A stretch of DNA of 64,000 nucleotides, from positions 23,234,276 through 23,298,275 of the forward strand of contig NC_085868.1 in NCBI RefSeq assembly GCF_034702125.1, read 5' to 3'. Made by a program: the position numbers and the translations under genes. The stretch comes from Engraulis encrasicolus. Its lineage: Eukaryota; Chordata; Actinopteri; Clupeiformes; Engraulidae. Below, in pieces: positions 9,786 through 20,930 of this stretch; the stretch's first letter is position 1; every line of letters starts with the position of its first letter. The notes under the pieces are model-generated. The model was not told the DNA's origin. It saw only the letters and a program-made list of their open reading frames with translations, and made no database searches.

Positions 9786-11150
9786 TATAGTATGCTATAT
9801 GCCCTTCATTTGGGATGGTTTGTCGCCACAAAGGCTCAACATGTGTATGGAATAGAGCCATTTGTCTATTCTCGGTCTATCTCTCCTCACAGTCTAAAGC
9901 CCATTCTCAACCAGACTGAATGGCAAGCGGACGCTTTGTTGGTGGTGGCAGCAGATCGCTACTGTGACTTTCTGCTGACAGAGATAACAGAAAGAGCATG
10001 TGAACAAGAAAGGGTAAGAGAGAAGGGGAGGGGGGGGTGGAGACGACAGAGAAAAACAAAGAGAGAGGGCGGTTGACGGCAACATTATCGATGCACTATA
10101 CACTTTCATCCTTCACCGTCACCCTTTTGTGTCCGATTTGTTCCTGATTGCTGCTTCTTTCTGATAAGAGCAGAGCCCTGACTGGCGTCACATTAGGGAC
10201 ACATGCAAGCGGATGTTATAAAGTGAAGTTTATGCCAATCTTATGCAAATGAGAAGGAAATTTCGCCCGCGGTGGCCAATAAAATCAACAGCATAAATGT
10301 TCTTCCAATTGATTTGATTAGCCGCTACAAAGCTGTTGGCAGTTGAGCTGTCAGAATGCAACACTGAACTCCGCCTTGCTTTGCTTCGCTCATTTTTCTT
10401 CCATGTGTCCCTGTCAAACTGAAACTCCGCTTTATGTCTTTATGTTTTCTTCTGTTTTCGCTTCCTATCACACATCTTCATTTGCTGCTAGGAAACTGAC
10501 AGTTACATTAATTTATATTTTTTGTTTTCCCCCCCTGTGTTTGTCAGTGTTTGTTAATATAACGTCATTGGACATACTATGTTTGTTTGTTTACTTCAAT
10601 GAACATACTCTGATATTAAGATACATGTACTGTATGTCAGTCGTCAGCCTTGAATTGGTGCCTGTTTGGGTGAAATCAGTTCTTGACTACCTCACAAAAA
10701 TTCGGAGCAACTTTGCAAAATATCCCATTGAGGAAACTGAGGACATTAATTGAGCTGCTTGGTGGAGGCCTGCACTCTCTGAGCACAATATTTTTAAATA
10801 ATCAAACCATAAACACACACAATAAACAAACAAACAAACAAACAGACCCCTTCCTACCTACCTACTGAACTCGGCAAACCAACACACTGTGAAGCCCGGT
10901 ATTTTCCGTCAGGGCTGACGTCTTGGACTGAGTGAGTCTTGGAGCCGAGTTAGCCGAAGCAGGAAGCGCGGTCGGTTCTCATCGGCTCTTGTTGTGCTAG
11001 CCTGGCCCACGGGAGAAGACCTGGAGCAGGAAGAGGGAGGAGGGAGAGGTCAGAGGTCAACACAACAGCTGGAGGGACATCATCTCCATAGATGAGCCAA
11101 GCGCTACTACATCTATCTGGACCATCAAATGCACACACAGAGACATGGAG
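9786..11150. other. Intergenic, nothing firm
   Basis: The open frames here (up to about 136 codons) are AT-rich and lack recognisable motifs or splice structure. A purine-rich stretch lies at about 10010-10070. Confidence 0.45.
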
Positions 11151-11159
11151 TGCACGTGC

Positions 11160-11279
11160 ATGCGCACACACGCGCACACACACACACACGATAGTAGCCA
11201 AATGCTACTGCAGTACAAATCAAGCACACATAGACAAAACAAACACGCAGAAGGATCTGGGAAACCAGCCTCCATACAT

Positions 11280-11313
<34 letters not shown>

Positions 11314-11324
11314 GCACCCACGCA

Positions 11325-11378
<54 letters not shown>
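11160..11378. repeat. Compound microsatellite: (CA)n, (CAGA)n, (CACG)n, (CA)n
   Basis: A short CA tract lies at 11164-11189. A contiguous array follows with (CAGA)n at about 11279-11313, (CACG)n at about 11318-11342 and (CA)n at 11343-11378. Open frames on both strands here are artefacts of the repeats. Confidence 0.95.
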
Positions 11379-11380
<2 letters not shown>

Positions 11381-11957
11381 GGAAGAAGAAACCAAAGACC
11401 ACAGTAGCAATCCTTCAGCCAAAATACCACAGACGTTCTCTCCTTACCACACCTCCATTAAGAGTCAACGACTTTCACTATTGATCCAAATGCTGGCGTC
11501 TTTGGGCATGATTGGGCACTTTTCTAGTCCAATTTCAAGGTTTAAAAAGGTTGCCATTACAAGAAAAATCCTGAGCTTGAACTTCTACCACTCAGTCTAG
11601 CCAATGAGATTTGGTAAACCAACCTACCAATTTTAAAATATTCTTGATGTAGTCATAAGGCTACATTTCAGTTTCCGACAGACAAACACCGCCAAGCCTT
11701 GAAATCATTCACAGACCATTGCCTGAACACTATCCACAATGTAGTTTAGATGAGCCATTTTAAACAACAACAAGAAAACAAATAAAGCCAGCGGCATGTT
11801 TTGCGGGCCTTGCTTGTTTTTGGAGGAGGTTTGCCACCGTGCCGGTGCCTGGCAGCCTCCAGGCTATATATAGAAGAGCACAGTAGCAGCAGCAGCACGC
11901 TGCAGGAGGACAGCTACTACTTGGAATGCAGAGGACCAACTCCACTAGAAAGTTCTG

Positions 11958-11962
<5 letters not shown>

Positions 11963-12045
<83 letters not shown>

Positions 12046-12133
12046 GAGAGATTGGCAGGGAGGGAGAGGGTGAGAGAGAGATTGGCAGGGAGGGAGAGGG
12101 TGAGAGAGAGATTGGCAGGGAGGGCGAGGCTGG

Positions 12134-12222
<89 letters not shown>
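11963..12222. repeat. Compound (GA)n - 30-bp minisatellite - (GAAA)n array
   Basis: (GA)n occupies about 11963-12042. A 30-bp unit (AGGGAGAGGG then TGAGAGAGAG then ATTGGCAGGG) follows with two full copies at 12061-12120 and partial copies on each side. (GAAA)n then runs to about 12222. The three repeat classes abut without unique sequence. Confidence 0.95.
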
Positions 12223-12223
<1 letters not shown>

Positions 12224-12809
12224 CCAATTAGAGAGGCCGAAACTTTGATGGCGTTTCCCCCTTCCACATCCATTTATTAACGAGAAATGCATGATGTTGA
12301 CACTGAACATGACCCCAATATTGCTTGCAAGTGTTTTCATATTTGTCGTCAGCAGGTTCACAGGCATTTCTATGAAGCATACGTGCCGTCAACACAGTCT
12401 GGAGGGTTTTTACAATATGACTATTGTATGATGCTTCAGACCTTGGCGTGGACTATGATGATATAGGATATTTTCACAAGTCGTTTGGCAATGGCCCCAC
12501 AGGTCGATAACACTTCTGGGAAACATCAGGTGTAATTCAAACATCAACCGAAAATGTATGTGTGTGGATAGCTATAAAAACTGAATAACGAATCTCAATA
12601 AAGAAATGACTTAAAAGGTGTTTCCATGATAATGCCATGAACAAGGGTGGTTACAGTATTGGTTTTCATTCCTCTGGAATAAAATAATCACTCGTTCCAC
12701 GCAATTCTGTAATTTAGGGAAGTTTGCTATGTGAGGGATGACATTCGGCAGGAAGGTCCCTGTGGTGGAATAGCGACTGACAGGACAGGACCCTGACGTG
12801 GAGCTACGA

Positions 12810-12862
12810 CACGCACACACACACACGCACACGCACACGCACACGCACACACACACACACGC
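12810..12862. repeat. (CA)n microsatellite with CG interruptions
   Basis: A CA dinucleotide tract interrupted by ACG steps. Confidence 0.9.
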
Positions 12863-13161
12863 TTTTGCTACTGGACAATCAAACAACAACCTAAAGACCT
12901 ACATTCTAAATTAAGTCCTACTATCTTATGCCAGGTCAACATTATAAAAATTCCCAGCCCTAAGCATTTCTGCCCTCTTCTGTCTTACCATCTTTCTCTG
13001 TCTCACTATCTTTCTTTTCTCTGGCTTTTTCTCTCCCTTTCTCTCCTTCTCCCAGCACCCGTCACATGTCACATGTCATCTGATATGAGGCATCTGCTTC
13101 CTGCCATACAGCACTGCCACATTTTCACTGAAAAGACACAGGGTTTGTGCTGGCTTAGCAT

Positions 13162-13296
<135 letters not shown>

Positions 13297-13299
13297 AGA

Positions 13300-14456
13300 A
13301 CACACAGGAAAAAATGAGTAAATTGAAAGAAAAGAAAGACAGAGGGGGGAGAGAAAAAGGGTTTGAAAGACCGATAGAGCATTAACCAGGAATCCCCTAT
13401 TGCGTCAGTCTGAGCATTGGTTCAGTGAAATGGGATGACCTATGGAAACTCCATTTACAGGGTTTCCCCAGCACTGTGTTGCTAAGGTTGACACCTTGAC
13501 AACACCCACCTGCCACCTTCACTAGATCTGCTGACTAATTCTGTTCATATCTCGTATGAAATTGCACAGGATAGCCTTTCTAATCATGATGGTGACAAGT
13601 TTCTGTTTCTGGCTAAACTACCACAACCATTCAGCTAGAAACTCTGATTTAGCTGGCTGCTAAAAGCATGAACAGGGAAGAGTGTTGTTGGCAATTGTGC
13701 AGAGTGATTAAGTAAGTGTTATAGATTACAGTGGTAGCACTGATGGCCAATCACGATGATCAGCCTCGACCAGATTTATTCGAGCACGCCTAAAAGCCGT
13801 CAGTGGCCAGTGACAATGGGGTCATTGATGTTTTTAGAAGCAGATGTCAGTGTGGCACAACCACAGCTAATATTTCTATTGTGCGAACTTTGGTGCATGA
13901 ATTAATTTTGTTCCATTTACATAGAATGCATGTCTTCACATATCAGTAATCAAGCAAAATAAATGTCATCGATTCTATGCCATAGTGGCCATAGCTGTGG
14001 CTATGCCACCTAACTTCTATAAGGGTCAATGCCCCAATGATTGAGCTACGACCCTATTGACGACAAGTAGCAGTAAAGTGGGTTATGTTTTAGGAAATGC
14101 TGGTAGTGCAAGTCTGCTTCCTGCTGCCATCAACAAAGTATCTGGGTGATCAAATCAAAATCCGATGATGGCAAAAATATAAAGAGATTATTTCTACCGT
14201 CTCTCCCAGCCCTAACTGGTGGCAAGCATGGTGACACACGTGAAACACGGCGATTCAAGGTGCTGAATTGACACAGTCATTCATACCGTTGTCGAGTCCA
14301 GAAGCGATTGTACAGCATATTACACAGTGCACCAGGGGCTAAAAACCCCACTGGGCCATATTGCTACTATTCACACTTCACTCTTCTCTCCCTCTTTCAT
14401 TAAACAGAATTTCCACAAAAATAAATATGTACGCGAAGGGCTGGCTCTAAAAACCA
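13300..14456. other. Intergenic, nothing recognised
   Basis: No coding or bounded repeat structure could be supported. Confidence 0.45.
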
Positions 14457-14465
14457 CTACAAGAG

Positions 14466-14953
14466 GGGTAATCCCTATGTTCCCCGGGTCCTATGTTCCC
14501 CGGGTCCTATGTTCCCCTCTACCGGGGAACATAGGACCCTTTTTTCAAAAAAGGGTTCTATGTTCCCCACTGCTTCAAAGTGGACTGCTGCCACATGGCA
14601 AAGTGCAGGTTGCTGTTGCAACTGTAACAGGTTAGGTTCAGGGATAGTTTTGGTCAGGGCACAAATTGAAACTCAGAGACATTGCATTACGACAGGTTAG
14701 GTTTAGGGATAGTTTTGGGAAGGTAACAATTTGAAAACTTGGAAACATACAATGCGGGGATTGGAACTTAGGACCCTTTTTTCAAAAAAGGGTTCTATGT
14801 TCCCCACTGCTTCAAAGTAGACTGCTGCCACAAGGCAAAGTGCATGTTGCTGTTGCAACTGTGACATACCCTTTTTTAGAAAAGGGTCCTATGTTCCCCG
14901 CTCCCATACAAAGACAGGGGAACATAGGAACCGGGGAACATAGGTACGCTCCC
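14466..14953 (+). mobile_element. MITE of the GGGGAACATAGG family, copy 1 (488 bp)
   Basis: The ends carry inverted CCTATGTTCCCC/GGGGAACATAGG motifs (imperfect terminal repeats starting GGG). The flanks carry the direct repeat CTACAAGAG at 14457-14465 and 14954-14962 (8-9 bp; one base is ambiguous). Inside, the left-arm module (ACCC(T)nCAAAAAAGGGT hairpin, then TGCTTCAAAGT and the GTTGCTGTTGCAAC motif) is present twice, at about 14529-14635 and 14765-14868. A second copy of the family in the same orientation lies at 49320-49682. There is no coding capacity. The duplication length would fit Mutator-like or hAT transposases (inference). Confidence 0.88.
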
Positions 14954-15168
14954 CTACAAGAGGGCAGACTGGTCCGGGATTACGGCGGGAGGACATGTAA
15001 ATAATTAACTTGGGAAAGAGAAACACTTGAGCCGTGTTATTGCAAGATTAACGGCAGTGCAGAGTAAACCACTCAGATAATGCAGAACGGGGTAGAAAAG
15101 TGGTAAGTCCTTCTTCTTGTGTCAAAGTGTGTGAGTGGGCAGATGGGACTGCGAGGGCAAGCCTACTA

Positions 15169-15203
15169 GTGTGTGTACAGTGTGTGTGTACAGTGTGTGT
15201 GTA

Positions 15204-15255
<52 letters not shown>

Positions 15256-15296
15256 AGTGTGTGTGTACAGTGTGTGTGTGTGTGTGTGTGTGTGCA
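15169..15296. repeat. (TG)n microsatellite with TGTACAG interruptions
   Basis: A TG tract interrupted at regular places by ACAG. It gives rise to spurious Cys/Val or Thr/His frames. Confidence 0.95.
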
Positions 15297-15299
15297 CAT

Positions 15300-17400
15300 G
15301 TTTTGAGGAGAATCCTGCGGTTGTGTGTGCGCTCTGAGAAGTAGTCTGTAGCGTGTGGCCCTGTAGAGATATTCACACAAATTCTAGCTGAACCACCCAA
15401 TAGCTGGTTGAATCTTTGATGAGCTTGAGCAGACCTCAGAAGAGCAGCGCCATCGCTCCCCACAGAGAACAGAGTCAAAAGTCATTTCCCCCAACCGACA
15501 CAGACACGACAGCAGAATATAACACACGGAAATGGAGTAATTCAGACTGACAAATGAGTACCGGTAGTCATGGTGGATTCTTCTTCCACATACCACACCG
15601 CACACACAATCACATTCATGTCGTTCACATAAAATGAGTCTTGTTCCTTCCCTCCATGCAGTTGGTGTACGTTACACACACAGTCCATCACTAGGATAAT
15701 ACATTTGAAAAAAACAATAGTAATACAAGGCGTCTGGCTTTATATTCAAATGCATGCATGGCCTGTGCCTCTATACTGCGCATACTGCTCATGAATTCTT
15801 ATAGTGTTGGAGGAAAAATAAAGCAGAAGCATCACTATGCTGTCCTGAAAGACTAGACGTGCGATATTGTGACTTGGTTGAGATTTACAGCAGTGGTGGG
15901 ACACTGGTGTTGAGAAACTACAGTTATGCATCCCTCGTTTAAAGCTACCCGTTTTAAGACGTGTGCAAGTCACTCGTATATACACCAGTGGTTCTTCACA
16001 TTTTTTTTCTTGAAGCCTGTATGTGCTCGAGACAAGCCATGTCGCCTCAACCCGAACTCGTATATACACGGCAGAAAATTATGTACGTGATTATTATAGT
16101 GACTCGTGCTCAAGACATTGATGACCTTGTCGTATGTTTGTGACATCCGTCTTTACCAGACTTTGAAAAACTGTATTACCCGCAAAATAAGTTTCTTAAA
16201 AAGTAATCCACCTACGCATTATGAGTGGTAGTGTACCGTAATTAATTAGGTAAAAACAGCATAGTTTGTGCCTGCCAAAATTTGCCCATTGGAAGTCGTT
16301 TCATGGCCGAATATCTTTGACAGAGCTCCAAATGACAACAAACAGGGGTGAGAAGAACATAAGGCTATCATGTGAACTCAAGGGGGCAATGTAAAAAAAG
16401 AAGGGTTTCTCCTTTCATTGTAATACTCACAAGCAGAATTTTGATCACAACCTCAATGTAGCCAAAATTACACAGCACCCCAGCAATCTCTGGTGCCACC
16501 CCAGTTCCAAAAAGCAAACAGACATCTGGATCAAAAACAACTGCCAGTTTGGTTTTTGATCCATCGGATATCGGTTTGCTTTTTGGTGGTGTGCACGTGA
16601 AGCAGGACTGCGGACCCTTGTTTCATTTCTATGTTTTTCTTAGACATGTATATCCCAATATACTGTTTCTCTTCTATTCTGTCCCATTCTACACATCTAC
16701 ACATTGTTGTGCCAATTATAGTCAGATGATTCCGTAATGAAGTAAGTTAGTAAGGGATGTCAGCTGCCAAGCACCAAGTTGCCCATCACTGGTTTACATT
16801 TGTTGGTTTAGAGATTACCGAGGAAATCATCTGAAACCAAAAGGAAACCACTTCCTCGGTGAATGTGCCCATTACGTGAAAAACACTGAAGGCAGAATAT
16901 CGAGAGGGGACAGGACGCTCACACGGAACAGAGGAAACAAAACCAGACATGTCTGGATTCAGCTGCAAATCAAATGAGAGGAGGGAGGCGGCAGGCTGGA
17001 TTAATCCAACTCCGCGCCACCTTTGCAAGGGACTGATGAAAGAGCTACCAAGCTCTCACATGCAAAGGAATGATGAGAGCAAGTGCGCTGCCGGCTTCAA
17101 ATGAAGCTCTCTGTCCTTTGAACGAGGACTGTGCACAAATAAATGTATGCACGCATGCACGCACGCACGCGTTTTGTATCTGATAGATGATGTCCCACAT
17201 AAACCTCTCACTACAGACTCTGGTGAATTCATTTTAAAAAAGAATATTGACATTTTATACTGAGATACGTAAGTTATACACGCATGCACAAACACCCACA
17301 CTGCTCTAAAGTCACTAGCAGACAAGGCAGGCAGTATAAAGTCCTGACTTTACAGTGATGACCGCTGTCAGCAGCAGTCTTTTCTATTACTTCATCTAAG
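15300..17400. other. Intergenic, nothing recognised
   Basis: No gene or bounded element could be supported over this stretch. A short (CGCA)n run lies near 17150-17170. Confidence 0.45.
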
Positions 17401-17885
17401 ACACACATTCAGTCTCTCACACCCACACACCACACACACAGACACCACAGACACCACACACACACACACACACAATCCTGCCTGACACTCAAGAGAACAA
17501 TGACAAGAGAACAAAGATGGCCTGCTTGGCAGAATAAAAAAACTCCACTTCCTGTGACTTTCAACAGTGGCAAGGAAGGCCAAGAGCCTGCTCAGCTATA
17601 ACTGTACTTTATCCAGAAGCCTCCATCCTCCTGCCCTTCAACCCAGCTATTAGTTCTCGCCTGGTAGCTCAAACTTCAGCAGCAACAAAGACAACAATGA
17701 ACAGCCTCCCTCCCTCTCTCCCTCCCTCCCTCCAGTCCACTCTCCAGGCCTGAAGGCTGCCTCTTTGATACGATTCCCTCCCTCCTCCCTCCTCCTCCGC
17801 CTCCCTCCTCCCTCGCCCTGATGGTACTGAGGAAACATTGGCGTGCCATAAAAAGCATGGTGGGTTGGATGCAGCCAAGTCCTTC

Positions 17886-18067
17886 CAAATGTTTGGGTGT
17901 GTGCATGTGTGTATGTGTGCATGTGCGTCAGTGTGTGTTTCTCAGTTTATGTATGCGCGTGTATGAGTATGAGTCAGTGTGTGTGTGTGTGTATGTACGT
18001 CAGTGAGTGTGGGCATGCGTTTGTGTGTGTGCATGTAAGTCTGTGTGTGTGTGTGTGTGTGTGTGTA
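17886..18067. repeat. Degenerate (TG)n-rich tract
   Basis: TG-rich sequence with many interruptions, ending in a purer (TG)n at about 18040-18066. A pyrimidine-rich (CCTCC) tract precedes it at about 17700-17820. Confidence 0.85.
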
Positions 18068-18256
18068 TGCGAGCGACCAGTGTGTTTTGAGTGCGTGCCT
18101 GTGCCTTCTGCTCTCTCTAATCCGGGAGCCCATCAGTGTCCTGTCCTCCTGAGAGGGGACACTAGGACATAACACTTATATATCACTGCTCGCCGGCTGG
18201 ATGTTTCACACAGAACCAAAATGTCACCGGTCCCTCTGATGGGGAGAGTGGAGGGG

Positions 18257-18529
18257 CTGAGGGCTTCCGCACATAGGCTCCGACAAAGTGCTGAGCACTG
18301 CTCCGCAAAAGTTCGATTCCATTGTTTTCAATAGAAGCCCGCACACTGGCGCCGATGTCCGCGGACATTCGCCGATGTCGGATAGCAATTAGAAACCAGT
18401 TCTATTTTGTCGGCGCCGCCCATTCACTATCAATACTATGTTCGTGAGAAATTTGGTTTGGGGGTCCGAATTATGTCGGAAGCAAAGTGCGCCGCAGTGC
18501 TGTCGGAGCCAATGTGCGGCCGGCCTGAG
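18257..18529. mobile_element. MITE with inverted GGCTCCGACA arms, about 270 bp
   Basis: The left arm (from about 18257) contains CCGCACATAGGCTCCGACA. The right arm, read inverted, contains CCGCACATTGGCTCCGACA, each preceded by a CTGAGG or CTCAGG motif. The interior is GC-rich with repeated GCCGATGTC motifs. The exact ends and target duplication are not clear, so the boundaries are approximate. Confidence 0.7.
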
Positions 18530-18640
18530 GCCCAGTCACGACGCTACTGCTGACTTTCCTGGAGGGACCATAGGCACTTAACTCTTAGTCCGCAAGCTAG
18601 AGTGATTACTTCTTGGATGATGATGAGGCAACAAGGACGG

Positions 18641-18653
18641 ACACACACACATG

Positions 18654-18693
<40 letters not shown>
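18641..18693. repeat. (CA)n microsatellite
   Basis: A CA tract that directly abuts the left end of the foldback element at 18696. Confidence 0.95.
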
Positions 18694-18694
<1 letters not shown>

Positions 18695-18695
18695 A

Positions 18696-19973
18696 CAGTA
18701 CAGGCCAAAAGAGTGGACTCACATTCTCATTCATGCATTCTCTTTATTTTTGTGGATTTTCATTGTGTATTTTCAGGCAGGGCATCAAAACTGTGCTTGA
18801 ACACATGGAGAATTACATGCTTTCCACATTTTTTTTTTATTCTAGCTGTTGTACAACAGCAATGTCAGCTGTCTATCCACCTGACGTCAACACGGCACAA
18901 CTGATGGCCCCACACATTTCAATAAGCTTATTTTTGTCTATTTTCAAATAAAAATGCCTAGTCAGTCATGTCAATCCTAATTGAACATTAAAGTCCTCCA
19001 ATAACTCACTAGAATAGTAGAACTAGAATTTTGAGACCTAAAACCTACTTTTAAACACTTGCCAATACAAGCATTTTACAGGCATTTTCTTGATCTGATA
19101 TTGAGTCATAGCAAGTTACTTGGAGAGGTTAAACCTGTATTGGAGGGAATCTGTGGCAGGGTTTTTCACTTTTACTTTTACTTTTTGTATCACTGTTTCA
19201 CCTAGATAACCAGCTATGCTGACCAAGTGACCCATTATCAGATCAAGAAAATCTCTCTTGTATTGCTTGTATCAATTAAAATTGACTCGACTGACTGGGT
19301 ATTTTTACTTGAAAATAGACAGAATAATAAGCTTGTTGAAAAATGTGGGGCCCTCAGTTTTCCTGTGTTGACGTCACTGTTTGTCATTTTTTGATATGTT
19401 TGGCATATTTTTTCAATAATTGTTTGGTAACACTTTATAATAATGTTCCTTAGTAAAGACTCAGTAAATAATTAACTAATGATGAATAAAACATTAACAC
19501 ATGTTTTTATTATTAACTAAGCTTTATTAATGCTTAATAAAATATCTACAAATGATATCTGCAAGATTTTACACACCTTATAACAGAGTATTTTATTCAT
19601 TTACAAGCAACTTGTAAATGTTTGATAAATGTAAAATATTAACATAGCATTTCCTAGTCATTTACAAGCATTTATTTACATTTCCTAGTCATTTACAAAC
19701 GTTTGTTAATGTTTTGTTCATCAATAGTTAACTATTTATTAAGTCTTTATAATGCTTTTTTGCATCCATTATTCTAAAGTGTTACCAATTGTTTTTATTT
19801 TTTATATATTTTCATTGTTTCATTGATATATATTGTTATGCACATAATTATACGTGTGTTCATTCACAGTTTTGATGCCCTCCCTGAAAATGTACAAAGT
19901 AAATAGCCACAAAAATAAAGAGAATTAAGCTTAATTAAATGAGAAGGTGAGTTCACACTTTTGGCCTGTACTG
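18696..19973. mobile_element. Long foldback Tc1/mariner-type element, interrupted by a MITE
   Basis: The ends are CAGTACAGGCCAAAAG and its inverted copy (CTTTTGGCCTGTACTG on the right), the hallmark ends of a Tc1-type family common in fish. TA precedes the left end. Nearly the whole element is an imperfect inverted repeat: the left arm (18696 to about 19100) pairs with the right arm (about 19215-19973). Shared blocks include ATAAAGAGAAT, GTTTTGATGCCCT, the GACGTCAACAC region, AATAGAC/GTCTATT and TCTTGATCTGATA. The right arm is split by an independent MITE at 19426-19786. Without it the element is about 0.9 kb. No transposase is encoded. Confidence 0.88.
19426..19786. mobile_element. MITE with GGTAACACTTTA ends, 361 bp, nested in the foldback element
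   Basis: The terminal inverted repeats are GGTAACACTTTATAATAATG and, from the right end, the same with one change (AGAAT for ATAAT). The 8-bp duplication AATTGTTT lies at 19418-19425 and 19787-19794, consistent with a hAT-type integration. The interior is AT-rich with repeated CATTTACAA motifs and has no coding capacity. It inserted after the surrounding foldback element, because it interrupts that element's right arm. Confidence 0.93.
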
Positions 19974-20569
19974 CATGTATGCATGCACATGACATGCATG
20001 CAAAAAATGAAAATGCATCACATCAGAAACAGCCCTGGGCCTGTTCAATCAAATCCATTTGGCTTTGACTAAGACGCTACTATTCTGAGTGATTAATTCC
20101 CAAAATAACTTCAACTCGAATATCTTACATAGCATGTCAATATTTCATGAATTAATTACTAAAGTGAAGAAGCTAACCTTCCAATGTTACATCCAATGTA
20201 CCGTTCTGTCAATTTCTGCCACTGGACAGAGGAAATATCTAAACTGTTTGCTCCATGTAGTTGATGTACAGTCAATGTTGACACCACTTTTTCCAATAGG
20301 CCGTGTCTCCCTGGATACGCCATCAGAAACAGCATGTGGGAAGCTATGGTGGAAAGCTAACGAGTAGAGGACCACTGTCTAGTCAGTGCCTTATTAATTA
20401 ATGACCATTTAAGTCATTTAGACAGTAGAGAGACATCAAGGGTGCTTCCACAACACTAGTTTGATTATTATGCAGTGCACAGACTGCATAGTGTGTGTAC
20501 AGTGGTCCGCTTACAGACAGACCAGAACAGTGATGGGAGACAGTGAGTGTAAATGCTTCAGTATCCCGT

Positions 20570-20703
20570 TAGTAAGTTAGTATCAGGATGAAGCTAGGAA
20601 CAATGGGCAAGGTACCCAACCCCACATTGCTCCAGGACTGTAACCAATAACTGCACGTTGTATTGGATAAAAGCATCAGCTAAGTGTAATGTAATGTAAT
20701 GTA
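20570..20703 (+). mobile_element. SINE 3' part
   Basis: It contains the segment ACCCCACATTGCTCCAGG, then GGATAAAAGCATCAGCTAAG, ending in a (TAATG)n-like tail (GTAATGTAATGTAATG). The same body is seen at 38101-38335 with more of the tRNA-like head. The 5' part is missing or diverged here. Confidence 0.8.
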
Positions 20704-20809
20704 GTCAAAGTCTAAAGTCTGGGATGTGCATTGCTGTGTGCTGCTTTTCACCCTGCAGTAGCCCTAATCCCATGTAAAGGCAGTTCAAAAACATCCTTGC
20801 TTGACCATT

Positions 20810-20930
20810 GACAAGGAAAGAGTGACAGTGACACTGTGTGCCATTATTTATGCTACACAATGCACAATCAACTATGAGGTCCACCGACACAAAAAGAGTG
20901 GGCTAACTGTCAAAACAAGTCCATCAACCC
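20810..20930 (+). repeat. Diverged direct repeat, copy 1
   Basis: About 120 bp (GTGACAGTGACA... GAGGTCCACCGACAC... GGCTAACTGTCAAAACA) that recurs with small indels at about 22880-23005 in the same orientation. Boundaries are approximate and the family is unknown. Confidence 0.65.

Noticed and set aside
11760..12367. Leu/Ser- and Arg/Glu-rich frames over GA and GAAA arrays
   Set aside because: Microsatellite artefacts. Composition follows the repeat exactly.
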